The position numbers were made by a program, and so were the translations under genes. A DNA stretch of 32,461 nt, from the NCBI GenBank assembly GCA_024402505.1, contig JAKSTP010000028.1:1-32461 (forward strand), given 5' to 3'. Origin of the DNA: Treponema sp. (GTDB lineage Bacteria; Spirochaetota; Spirochaetia; Treponematales; Treponemataceae). Positions within the stretch are counted from its first letter, which is position 1; each line of letters starts with the position of its first letter. The notes below the pieces were generated by a model. The model saw only the letters and a program-made list of their open reading frames with translations. It did no database searches and had not been told where the DNA came from. Positions 25,546 to 32,461 of the stretch are shown here, in pieces.

Positions 25546-25592
25546 AAAACACCGTTTATGCCGATAATATAATGATGACTAAACGGTGTTTT
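25546..25592 (+). terminator. Terminator-like hairpin whose loop holds the next gene's -10 box and start codon
   Basis: AAAACACCGTTT (25546-25557) pairs perfectly with AAACGGTGTTTT (25581-25592), 12 bp, followed by ATTTTT. It begins 3 nt after the stop codon of the FtsH-like gene. The 23-nt loop contains GATAAT/TATAAT and the ATG codons of the VWA gene; the right arm codes for its residues Lys-Arg-Cys-Phe. Confidence 0.75.
25563..25573 (+). promoter_or_regulatory. -10 region of the VWA gene
   Basis: Overlapping GATAAT (25563-25568) and TATAAT (25568-25573). With the first as -10, transcription would begin at about 25575, the second of two consecutive ATG codons, giving a leaderless mRNA. The -35 match is weak. 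The preceding ATGCCGATAAT is shared with the region before the lipoprotein gene at 5373. Confidence 0.45.
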
Positions 25593-26912
25593 ATTTTTAT
25601 ATTAGCAATTCTTTTTTCTATCCCGGCTTTTTCTCAAAGTGAACCTGAACTTACCGACGGACAGAAACGGGTACTTACAAATACTGAACAGAAACTCAAT
25701 ATTACTGCCGACATGATCCACCTTGAAAAAGATGCTGAAAACGGCGGCTATCATCTTTATGTAAAGAAAACACCGGGCGTAAAGTCAATCATTCTTACGG
25801 AAACCACTCGGGATCCTACTGGAAAAAATGACAGCTTTGCTTACCGTGCAAAAGACTATAATCCTGTAAACGGTGATGAAATCCGCTATTTAAACGGCAA
25901 AAAGCTGGAATCAGAGTATGCAAAATACAGCCTGGTGGACAGCACAGTAGAAAAGCACGAAAAATACGGAAATGTTTTTCACATCTATATTCCTGAAACC
26001 TTGGAGTACGGCTATCCTTGGGAAAGAAACGGCACTGTAACCATAGGGAAGGGCACTTTTATTAATATCAGGTCCTTTTCAAAAAAATATGCCGATTATA
26101 CGGGGGATTATAAAGACAATCCTTTTATGTTTGATTTGAAACCCGTTGCAAAGAAAAAAGTGATTTTGCCGCCGCCAGATCCAGAGCCTGAACCAGAACC
26201 AGAGCCTGTAGAATCTTTACAGTACCCTGACGAAATTGTAGAACCGGTTGTTCTTGATGAAGTGATTCCGGAACCGGAAGAAGAATCGGAACCTGAGCCA
26301 GAAGAAGAAGTTATTCTTACCGATGATTACAATCCTGCGGCCAGTGAAAGTTTTCAGGAGATTTCTGAATTATTCCGATATTCTGCAGGACCGGAAAGCC
26401 TTATTTCGGATATTCTGAATCTTTTGGAAGATCTTCCTGATGAAAGTGACGTTGTTTTTGCCATTGACGCCACTGGAAGCATGAAAAATGACCTTGAAAT
26501 CCTAAAAACCGACCTTGTTCCATCACTTCTGGAAAAACTGGCCAGTAAAAATGGTGTTCGTCTTGGACTCTTGTTCTATCGGGATTATCCGGACAACTTC
26601 CGCTATAACGGACTTCCTGTAAAATTCTTTGAATTCACCGAAGATTCAAAAGTATTCCAGAAAAACCTTGACAGCATTGTAATTAATGGGAAGGAAGGCG
26701 GCGATATTCCGGAAGCAGTTTACGAAGCATTGTATGCCTGTTCGGAATTCTATAAATGGCGTGAAGAAGCCTTTAGGGAAATCATCCTGATTGGAGATGC
26801 AGAACCTCATCCATATCCTCGTGGCACAAAACGTTATTCTAAAAAGTTTGTAATGGACCAGATAGACAAAAAAAATATCCGGGTCAATGCAATTCTGCTC
26901 CCGGATAATTAA
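25572..26912 (+). CDS. Periplasmic von Willebrand factor A domain protein
   Basis: A 446-residue (or 445 from the second ATG at 25575) exported protein. It has a signal peptide with cleavage likely after PAFS (about residue 21), a beta-rich N-terminal domain (about 25-190), an acidic Pro-Glu repeat linker (about 198-250, e.g. PPPDPEPEPEPEPV), and a C-terminal VWA domain from about residue 293. The metal-ion-dependent adhesion site is the DxTGS variant (Asp299-Ser303), followed by LFYRDYPD and GDAEPHPYP. VWA domains bind partner proteins through the metal; the partner is unknown. The gene converges with a TPR lipoprotein, with only 3 bp between stop codons. Confidence 0.75.
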   Translation: MMTKRCFIFILAILFSIPAFSQSEPELTDGQKRVLTNTEQKLNITADMIHLEKDAENGGYHLYVKKTPGVKSIILTETTRDPTGKNDSFAYRAKDYNPVNGDEIRYLNGKKLESEYAKYSLVDSTVEKHEKYGNVFHIYIPETLEYGYPWERNGTVTIGKGTFINIRSFSKKYADYTGDYKDNPFMFDLKPVAKKKVILPPPDPEPEPEPEPVESLQYPDEIVEPVVLDEVIPEPEEESEPEPEEEVILTDDYNPAASESFQEISELFRYSAGPESLISDILNLLEDLPDESDVVFAIDATGSMKNDLEILKTDLVPSLLEKLASKNGVRLGLLFYRDYPDNFRYNGLPVKFFEFTEDSKVFQKNLDSIVINGKEGGDIPEAVYEALYACSEFYKWREEAFREIILIGDAEPHPYPRGTKRYSKKFVMDQIDKKNIRVNAILLPDN

Positions 26913-26915
26913 AAA

Positions 26916-27284
26916 CTATTTTTCAAGTTTTTCAAGGCCTATTTCTGCAAGGCGTTTGTAAGCCGTTGGCAAGGTTCCATATTCGGCTGTATCGTACAGG
27001 TCGATAATCTCTCTATACATGCCGGCGGCTTCAGCTTTTTTGTGTGATTTATAGTAAAGGTTAGCCAGTTCATAGCGAACTTCTACGTAAATTGCAGGAT
27101 CATCACCATAACGCTGAATGGCGGTTTTAAGATATTCCTCGGCATTTGAATACTGGCCGGCAACCAGGGAATCCTGTCCTTTCTGAATAAGCTGGGCGGC
27201 TGTTAAATCTTCAGGAATATTTTTTACTGTAGCGCAGGATGCAAGCAAGAGAGCGGCACACACTGCAAGAATAATTTTTTTCAT
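26916..27284 (-). CDS. TPR-containing lipoprotein
   Basis: A 122-residue lipoprotein: a signal peptide with lipobox LLASC (Cys17), then about two tetratricopeptide-like repeats (LIQKGQDSLVAGQYSNAEEYL and the YELANLYYKSHKKAEAAGMY region). It resembles the small TPR lipoproteins of outer-membrane assembly systems such as BamD, but is far shorter, so no specific role is claimed. TTTGGAGA is 9 nt before the ATG. The gene is divergent from pyrI. Confidence 0.7.
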   Translation of the reverse strand: MKKIILAVCAALLLASCATVKNIPEDLTAAQLIQKGQDSLVAGQYSNAEEYLKTAIQRYGDDPAIYVEVRYELANLYYKSHKKAEAAGMYREIIDLYDTAEYGTLPTAYKRLAEIGLEKLEK

Positions 27285-27349
27285 GATTAAATCTCCAAAG
27301 TTAAACTTTATGAATCACTAAGTATACCATACCATAAAAACAGATTTTA

Positions 27350-27358
27350 TGATAGAAT
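27350..27358 (+). promoter_or_regulatory. Extended -10 element of the pyrI-pyrC-era operon
   Basis: TGA-TAGAAT lies 18 nt before the pyrI ATG, leaving room for the ribosome-binding site AAGGTGG. The -35 match is poor. No pyrimidine-regulated attenuator or PyrR-binding leader fits in the short 5' end. Confidence 0.45.
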
Positions 27359-27376
27359 GTTACACAAGGTGGACCT

Positions 27377-27817
27377 ATGTTAAACGTAAATACTATAAAA
27401 AACGGTCTTGTAATCGACCACATCAGAGCTGGCAGCGGCTGGAAAATTTTCCAGTGGCTTGGTTTGGATAAAGCATCTTTTTGTTCATGTCTGATTCAGA
27501 ACGTACCTTCAAAGAAAAGCGGAAAAAAGGATATCATTAAAATCGATAATATTCTGAACATCGATTATTCGGTTCTTGGATTTATTGATCCTAACATCTG
27601 CGTAAATGTTATTGAAAACGAAAAAATCGTACGCAAAATTAACATGGAACTGCCTTCACGAGTACAGAATGTTATTCCATGTAAAAACCCACGCTGTATC
27701 ACCGTTACAGAAAATTATGTGGCATCAACCTTCCTTCTGGTAGATAAGGTTAAAGGTCTTTATAGATGTGAGTACTGCGATACAATGGTAGCCGCAGAAG
27801 ATTTCAGCCGAAAATAA
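27377..27817 (+). CDS. pyrI: Aspartate carbamoyltransferase regulatory subunit
   Basis: A 146-residue PyrI, the allosteric subunit that binds nucleotides and the catalytic PyrB trimers. The N-terminal nucleotide-binding domain starts with the family-like NTIKNGLVIDHIRAGSG. The C-terminal zinc site is complete: Cys102, Cys107, Cys131 and Cys134 (CKNPRC ... CEYC). AAGGTGG lies upstream of the ATG. pyrB is not next to it in this window; pyrC follows after 12 bp. It is the first gene of a likely pyrI-pyrC-era operon. Confidence 0.95.
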   Translation: MLNVNTIKNGLVIDHIRAGSGWKIFQWLGLDKASFCSCLIQNVPSKKSGKKDIIKIDNILNIDYSVLGFIDPNICVNVIENEKIVRKINMELPSRVQNVIPCKNPRCITVTENYVASTFLLVDKVKGLYRCEYCDTMVAAEDFSRK

Positions 27818-27829
27818 AATAGGTGGCCC

Positions 27830-29329
27830 ATGGCAAATGCACTTTTAGTTTACAACTGTCGTCTTTTGGACGAAAACATGGATGTACCTGGAGCAGTTCT
27901 GAGCGTAAACGGACGAATCAGAGCAGTTTTTCAGGGATATTACACTGATGAAAAGACTGTTACTATTTTGGGACAGACTGTTCTTATGGAAGACGGCTAT
28001 GGTGAAAACTGTGTGCTGAAAGTTTTTGATGCAGGCGGATTGACCCTTGCTCCAGCTTTCATCGATATGCACGTGCATTTGCGCTATCCTGGACAAACTC
28101 AGAAAGAAGATTTGGATTCAGGAATTCATGCAGCAATTGCAGGTGGCGTTGGTACTGTAGTTGCCATGCCAAACACAAATCCTGTTGTTTCAGATCTTGA
28201 AACAAGCCTTCAGATTCAGTCTGCTGCAGAAAAAATTGGCCTTACAAAAGTTCTGCAGTCAGTAAGCATTACAAAAGATTTTGACGGCAAAACAACCGAT
28301 CACCTGGAAATCCTTGATAAAGTTCACGTTCCTGTAATTACGGAAGACGGCCGTGATGTTCTTGATTCAGGAGTAATGCTTGAAGCTATGCGAATTGCCG
28401 CCGAAAAGGGAATTATTGTAAGCTGCCACTGTGAAGACAACAGCCTTGCAAAAGCAGCAAAACCTTTCCGAGAAGAAGCCATCAGCATGATGAAGAAGTA
28501 CAATCTGCCAATTATGGCCGATGAAGAAGATGTTGTAGAAAAAGTACCTGATTCTGTAATTTCTCAGGTGCACATGGAATTAAACCAGGCCAACGATCTT
28601 CTTCGTCTTGCAGAGGATAATGCAACAAAACGTAACATTGAACTGGCCCGCCTTGCAAACTGTCACATCCACCTGGCTCACGTTAGCACTCAGGAAAGCA
28701 TTGAGGCCATTCGAAATGTAAAAGAAGAAATTGCTTTTGATCACAATACACTTTTGATTACAGGCCTTAAACACGTTTCTGAAAAATACGCCAACGAAAG
28801 CTTTAATGTAACCTGCGAAGTAACTCCACATCACATTGCACTTACAGGTGTAGAAGAACCTAATATCCGTTATCTGGTAAATCCACCGCTTCGTTCGGAA
28901 GAAGATCGGGTTGCCCTTATTGAAGCCATTGTTGATGGAACTGTTGATGTAATTTCTACAGACCATGCTCCACACACTGCCGAAGATAAGGCAAATGGTG
29001 CTCCAGGATTTACAGGCATTGAAACTTCTTACGCTGTTTGTAACACAGTTCTTGTAAAGCAGGGATTTATTGATGACAAGAAGCTTTCAAAACTTATGAG
29101 CGGTAATCCGGCCCGTATTCTTCACCTGAACAAAGGTCAAATCAAGCCAAATTACGATGCTGATTTTACCATTCTGGACAGAGACTGCGAGTGGACAATC
29201 AATCCAAAGAACTTTTACAGCAAAGGAAAGTACACTCCATTTGACGGATACACATATTTTGGCGCCGTAAAAGCCGTGATTTTGAACGGGGAAATTGTTT
29301 TTCAGAAATCAGTGAGCAGCCTGGAGTAG
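27830..29329 (+). CDS. pyrC: Dihydroorotase (class I)
   Basis: A 499-residue amidohydrolase that interconverts carbamoyl-aspartate and dihydroorotate, step three of pyrimidine synthesis. Metal-site residues are in place: HVHLR (His81, His83), HCED (His200), HLAHVST (His284) and the STDHAPH motif (Asp378). It is longer than typical class I enzymes (about 420-450 residues). Extra length is visible near residues 290-330, between the IRNVK helix and the TCEVTPHHI strand, where family members are more compact. The C-terminus has a conventional amidohydrolase beta-domain ending. AGGTGG is 6 nt before the ATG. Confidence 0.94.
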   Translation: MANALLVYNCRLLDENMDVPGAVLSVNGRIRAVFQGYYTDEKTVTILGQTVLMEDGYGENCVLKVFDAGGLTLAPAFIDMHVHLRYPGQTQKEDLDSGIHAAIAGGVGTVVAMPNTNPVVSDLETSLQIQSAAEKIGLTKVLQSVSITKDFDGKTTDHLEILDKVHVPVITEDGRDVLDSGVMLEAMRIAAEKGIIVSCHCEDNSLAKAAKPFREEAISMMKKYNLPIMADEEDVVEKVPDSVISQVHMELNQANDLLRLAEDNATKRNIELARLANCHIHLAHVSTQESIEAIRNVKEEIAFDHNTLLITGLKHVSEKYANESFNVTCEVTPHHIALTGVEEPNIRYLVNPPLRSEEDRVALIEAIVDGTVDVISTDHAPHTAEDKANGAPGFTGIETSYAVCNTVLVKQGFIDDKKLSKLMSGNPARILHLNKGQIKPNYDADFTILDRDCEWTINPKNFYSKGKYTPFDGYTYFGAVKAVILNGEIVFQKSVSSLE

Positions 29330-29331
29330 AA

Positions 29332-30246
29332 ATGGAAAACGAAAAACCTGAACTTCTTAAAACAGCAATGGTTGCCATTATTGGGCGACCATCTAGCGGA
29401 AAGTCCACTTTTTTGAACACAGCCTGTCAGGAACCTGTTTGTATTGTATCGCCAATGCCTCAGACCACAAGAAATGCCATCCGGGGGATTGTAAACACAT
29501 CTTTGGGTCAGCTGGTTTTTGTAGACACACCGGGTTATCATCAATCAGAAAAGAAACTGAACCTTCGATTAAAATCAATTACCGAAGAAGTTTTGGAAGG
29601 CGCAGACTGTGTTCTTTATGTAATTGATGCAAGCCGAGAGGGTGGTGAAGAAGAAAAACTCACTGCCAATCTTATTAAGAAGTATCAGGGGCGAACAATA
29701 GTTGCCATTAACAAGGTGGATTTATCATCGGCTTCAACAAAAAGGGCACGGGCTTTTGTAAAAAACGAACTGCCTGAAATTCCTGAAGAACGGGTTTTGG
29801 AAATGAGCGCCCGGGAAGATCAGGGAATTAATGAAGTTCTGCGAGCCTTGTATTCCATTTCTCCTGTTGCACCTGCCATGTATTCCGAAGATTTTTATAC
29901 CGATCAGGACATGCAGTTTAGAATTGGTGAGATTATCCGCGGAGAAGCCATCAACAGACTGGACCAGGAAGTGCCTCACGCAGTTTATGTAAGTGTTGCC
30001 GATATTGAAAAGCGCAATGATGGAAACAAACTGTGGATCCGCGCATTTTTGTGCGTTGAACGGGAAAGCCAGAAGGGTATTGTAATTGGAAAGGGCGCTG
30101 CAAAAATTAAGGAAATCCGTCAGGCAGCCTTAAAAGCACTGCGGGCAGTTTACGATTACAAAACAATTGAGCTGGATCTTCAGGTAAAAGTTGATAAAAA
30201 CTGGCGTCAGAAAGATTTTACTCTTGGAAATATTCTGGGCCGGTAA
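29332..30246 (+). CDS. era: GTPase Era
   Basis: A 304-residue ribosome-assembly GTPase that binds the 3' end of 16S rRNA. G1 is GRPSSGKST (18-26; most Era proteins have GRPNVGKST), G3 is DTPG (65-68), G4 is NKVD (127-130), and G5 lies at MSAREDQG. The C-terminal KH domain has the GKGAAKIKEI loop. The length is standard. The start follows the pyrC stop codon by 2 bp, with GGAG inside the end of pyrC. It converges with the glycosyltransferase gene, with a 2-bp gap. Confidence 0.95.
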   Translation: MENEKPELLKTAMVAIIGRPSSGKSTFLNTACQEPVCIVSPMPQTTRNAIRGIVNTSLGQLVFVDTPGYHQSEKKLNLRLKSITEEVLEGADCVLYVIDASREGGEEEKLTANLIKKYQGRTIVAINKVDLSSASTKRARAFVKNELPEIPEERVLEMSAREDQGINEVLRALYSISPVAPAMYSEDFYTDQDMQFRIGEIIRGEAINRLDQEVPHAVYVSVADIEKRNDGNKLWIRAFLCVERESQKGIVIGKGAAKIKEIRQAALKALRAVYDYKTIELDLQVKVDKNWRQKDFTLGNILGR

Positions 30247-30248
30247 GA

Positions 30249-31238
30249 TTAGTTTTTGTTTTCGGCCAATTCCTTTTCTATTGTTTCAACAAAATGATCT
30301 CCCCACCACTGACAAAGCATTTCCCGTGCATCTTTTTGAATGGCAGGATCAACAACAGAGCGTAACTGGATGATACTGTTTTTAAGGGTTTTCCTGCACT
30401 GTGCCTTAATTACGTTCTGCTGCATTTCGGTAAATGAATTGGGATTTTCCTGAAAAAAGGCAAAAAGGGCGGTGAAAAGGCTTGCTGCGGAGCATACTTT
30501 TTCCCATCTTTCCAATGTGACTATTTTTGCATAACTTGTAATGCCTTCGGTAATGTTGTAGTTATAAACCGGAGTTTCAATGCCGTAGTATTTTTCTGCA
30601 AATAGGCACATGTAGATGTAAATGATTAAATCATCACTCATGGTACACTGCAAAAAAGGAATCTGATCAAAGGCTTTGAGCATAAGTTCTCGGGTAACTA
30701 ATTTTCCAATAAGGTAACTTGAATGGTTTTGTTTTACAAGAAAGCCTTCCAGAATTTCTTTTCCTTCAAGGGCACCGGAATACTTTGTGTTTATACCTTT
30801 TTCTTGCGATGGTACTTCCTTGCCATTATAAAACAGAACTGCTTGAGCCTGTACAATTTGTGCGCCACTTTCCTGGTAAGCGTTGAAAAGGGTCTCTAGA
30901 TAATTTGGAAGAACTGTGTCGTCACTGTCGGTAAAACAAAGAATTTCTGTGGCAGCTTCTTCAACAAGAGTGCGTCTGGTTTCAAAGATACCAAGGTTGT
31001 TTTTGTGGTAAGTGAAACGAACCTTTATGTCGGGACGCTGTTTTTTACAGGCCTTTTTGAATTCCTTAAAAATGCGATGAGAATTATGATTGTGATTATC
31101 TTTTCCGTCAGACCCGTCATCACAAATAATAATTTCAAAGTTTTGGAAGGTCTGAGGAAGAAAACTGTCCAGGCACTGGCGCAGAAGATGCTCCGTATGG
31201 AACACCGGCACCAGCACCGAAAGAAGTGGAGCGGACAT
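30249..31238 (-). CDS. Family 2 glycosyltransferase
   Basis: A 329-residue GT-A fold glycosyltransferase. The N-terminal catalytic domain opens LLSVLVPVFHTEHLLRQCL and holds the nucleotide-binding CDDGSD (39-44) and the metal-binding DSDD (104-107). The C-terminal ~170 residues are helical without a membrane segment. It probably adds a sugar to a cell-surface glycan or lipid; donor and acceptor are unknown. A His/Asn-rich insertion (KDNHNHNSHR) lies at about residues 46-55. Its ATG overlaps the stop codon of the upstream gene by one base (TAATG), so the two are co-translated. Confidence 0.88.
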   Translation of the reverse strand: MSAPLLSVLVPVFHTEHLLRQCLDSFLPQTFQNFEIIICDDGSDGKDNHNHNSHRIFKEFKKACKKQRPDIKVRFTYHKNNLGIFETRRTLVEEAATEILCFTDSDDTVLPNYLETLFNAYQESGAQIVQAQAVLFYNGKEVPSQEKGINTKYSGALEGKEILEGFLVKQNHSSYLIGKLVTRELMLKAFDQIPFLQCTMSDDLIIYIYMCLFAEKYYGIETPVYNYNITEGITSYAKIVTLERWEKVCSAASLFTALFAFFQENPNSFTEMQQNVIKAQCRKTLKNSIIQLRSVVDPAIQKDAREMLCQWWGDHFVETIEKELAENKN

Positions 31239-32461
31239 TATTGCCAGGTTTTTGTAAAGCTTGTATATCCATTTGTATTGGCATAGCGATCAAAATCTCG
31301 GGAAAAACTAGATCCTAATATACGGAAGTCGCCATTAATAGAATTCCAGGAATGAGTTTCCAGATCAAAAATAATAACATGACCTTCCATTTTATCTGTT
31401 GGTAAACCATCTTTATCTAAGTAAGCCCAACCGCCATTATCCAGGAAAATAAGTTTTTTTGGTTTTAAACCAACTATCTTTTGAGGACCGTAAAAACCTT
31501 CCTGAAGGCTCTTTGCAGTATACTGCTTACAAAGTTGAACAGTTTCAATTTCGTTATTGGCGTTCTGTTTAATTCCATTCATTATATAAGCATGATCTGT
31601 CCAGCCATAAAGAGAAACATCTGTTAAGTCATGATTAATCTGAACTACAGCGCCTCGAGAAGAACTGTATTCGTTATACCCCATTCCTCTAGAATCGGAG
31701 ATTAAACAGAATAAACCTTCTTTATTAATGACAAGGTCTGTTATAAGTGCAGTAAACTCACCGTTATAAATTGCAGATTTCATATTGTTGATTAATACAC
31801 CAGAAAATTTTTCATCACCTTCCAATTGATTATCATATTTATAAAGAACTAAACCTTCTTCCAAACCAGATTTATAGAGAATGTAATACTTTGGGAAACT
31901 TGGTATGTCTGTTTTTATCCAGTAAAATTCATTATTATATACTGCTGACATATCAGCAGGGGAGTAATTACTAGGATTGATTTTAAAGTCTGAAATAAGG
32001 TCTGAAGGATCGCCGTCATTAAAGTTGTCAATTTTTCCAGATGTACTGGCGTTTGTAATAGTACGATATTTGCTATTAGGAAGAATTACAATCAAAGAAT
32101 CTGTGGCGGAATCATACAAAATAGGAAGAGGATCATTCCCATAATAATCAATAGATTCAACTAAACAAACTGGGTCCTTATATGGCGGGGCACATCTATA
32201 TAGAGAATAGCGTTTATGGTCATAGTTATATGAAAGAAGATAGATGTTTTCATTTTCATCCATGCATTGTTTTTGAATATTTACTGAATAAAAAATTTCC
32301 CCTTCATATTCATAAGGTATTCCAAAGCAAGAGTTAAGAGTATCATTATTCACATTAGAAAAATTTGCATCAAAAACAGCTAAGGTTTTTCTTGTAGAAT
32401 CGAAATAAGAAATCCAGACTGAATTTTTATTCAACCCAATTTTAAGGTTATTTTTCCCTTT
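31238..32461 (-). CDS. Protein of unknown function, 5' end cut by the window
   Basis: The frame is open through the window edge at 32461, so the true start lies outside; the TTG at 32434 is only an internal candidate. At least 407 residues are visible. They consist of short repeated strand-turn segments with many Tyr, Asp and Asn, e.g. NIYLLSYNYDHKRYSLY, FYWIKTDIPSFPKYYILYK and GGWAYLDKDG, which suggests a beta-propeller-like fold, possibly an exported or lipid-anchored protein whose signal is missing here. No family is recognised. The base composition looks more AT-rich than that of its neighbours. It is coupled to the glycosyltransferase by a TAATG overlap. Confidence 0.6.
   Translation of the reverse strand, partial: KGKNNLKIGLNKNSVWISYFDSTRKTLAVFDANFSNVNNDTLNSCFGIPYEYEGEIFYSVNIQKQCMDENENIYLLSYNYDHKRYSLYRCAPPYKDPVCLVESIDYYGNDPLPILYDSATDSLIVILPNSKYRTITNASTSGKIDNFNDGDPSDLISDFKINPSNYSPADMSAVYNNEFYWIKTDIPSFPKYYILYKSGLEEGLVLYKYDNQLEGDEKFSGVLINNMKSAIYNGEFTALITDLVINKEGLFCLISDSRGMGYNEYSSSRGAVVQINHDLTDVSLYGWTDHAYIMNGIKQNANNEIETVQLCKQYTAKSLQEGFYGPQKIVGLKPKKLIFLDNGGWAYLDKDGLPTDKMEGHVIIFDLETHSWNSINGDFRILGSSFSRDFDRYANTNGYTSFTKTWQ

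Overview
The window looks like a chromosomal segment of a spirochaete, most probably a gut- or rumen-type Treponema. The grounds are: the gene order tRNA-Thr / rpmG / tRNA-Trp / secE / nusG / rplKAJL / rpoBC, an Asn at the RpoB position that gives natural rifampicin resistance in spirochaetes, several lipoproteins with spirochaete-style lipoboxes, a BspA-type leucine-rich-repeat lipoprotein, and a CE2-type carbohydrate esterase typical of fibre-degrading gut bacteria. The species cannot be fixed from the sequence alone. No CRISPR array, prophage, transposase or rRNA gene was seen.

Layout. 1-2.5 kb (+): an alpha/beta hydrolase, a surface leucine-rich-repeat lipoprotein and a small membrane protein. 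2.5-5.3 kb (-): an apparent operon of a YchJ/SEC-C protein, an RlmB-type rRNA methyltransferase, a divergent hemolysin III/PAQR membrane protein and MntP, driven by a consensus promoter. 5.4-10.4 kb (+): two lipoproteins of unknown function, glmS, then an NhaC-type antiporter. NhaC is preceded by an 80-bp tandem duplication carrying terminators and followed by a 200-bp structured inverted-repeat element. 10.6-12.8 kb (-): pgsA, a CE2-like esterase and a Ser/Gly-rich membrane protein.

12.85-24.4 kb (+): the transcription/translation operon, started by a perfect-spacing sigma70 promoter. It runs tRNA-Thr, rpmG (58 aa), tRNA-Trp, secE, nusG, rplK, rplA, rplJ, rplL, rpoB, rpoC. Its untranslated gaps hold a terminator after nusG, two candidate mini-ORFs (before rplK and before rpoB), a structured rplJ-rplL spacer and an attenuator-like hairpin between rplL and rpoB. 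After a terminator at the end of rpoC comes an FtsH-like AAA+ protein with no protease domain, then a periplasmic VWA protein whose promoter and start codon sit in the loop of the preceding terminator-like hairpin. 26.9-30.2 kb: a TPR lipoprotein (-), then pyrI, pyrC and era (+). 30.2-32.5 kb (-): a family 2 glycosyltransferase and an AT-richer, edge-truncated gene of unknown function.

Most of the window is ordinary housekeeping. The points most worth a second look are: the recurring -10 box placed 6-7 nt before an ATG (predicted leaderless mRNAs), the hairpin enclosing the VWA gene start, the repeat elements on both sides of nhaC, the mini-ORFs in the ribosomal/RNA polymerase leaders, the protease-less FtsH paralogue, and the PAQR-family protein with altered metal ligands. 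All function calls come from reading motifs by eye; no database search was possible.
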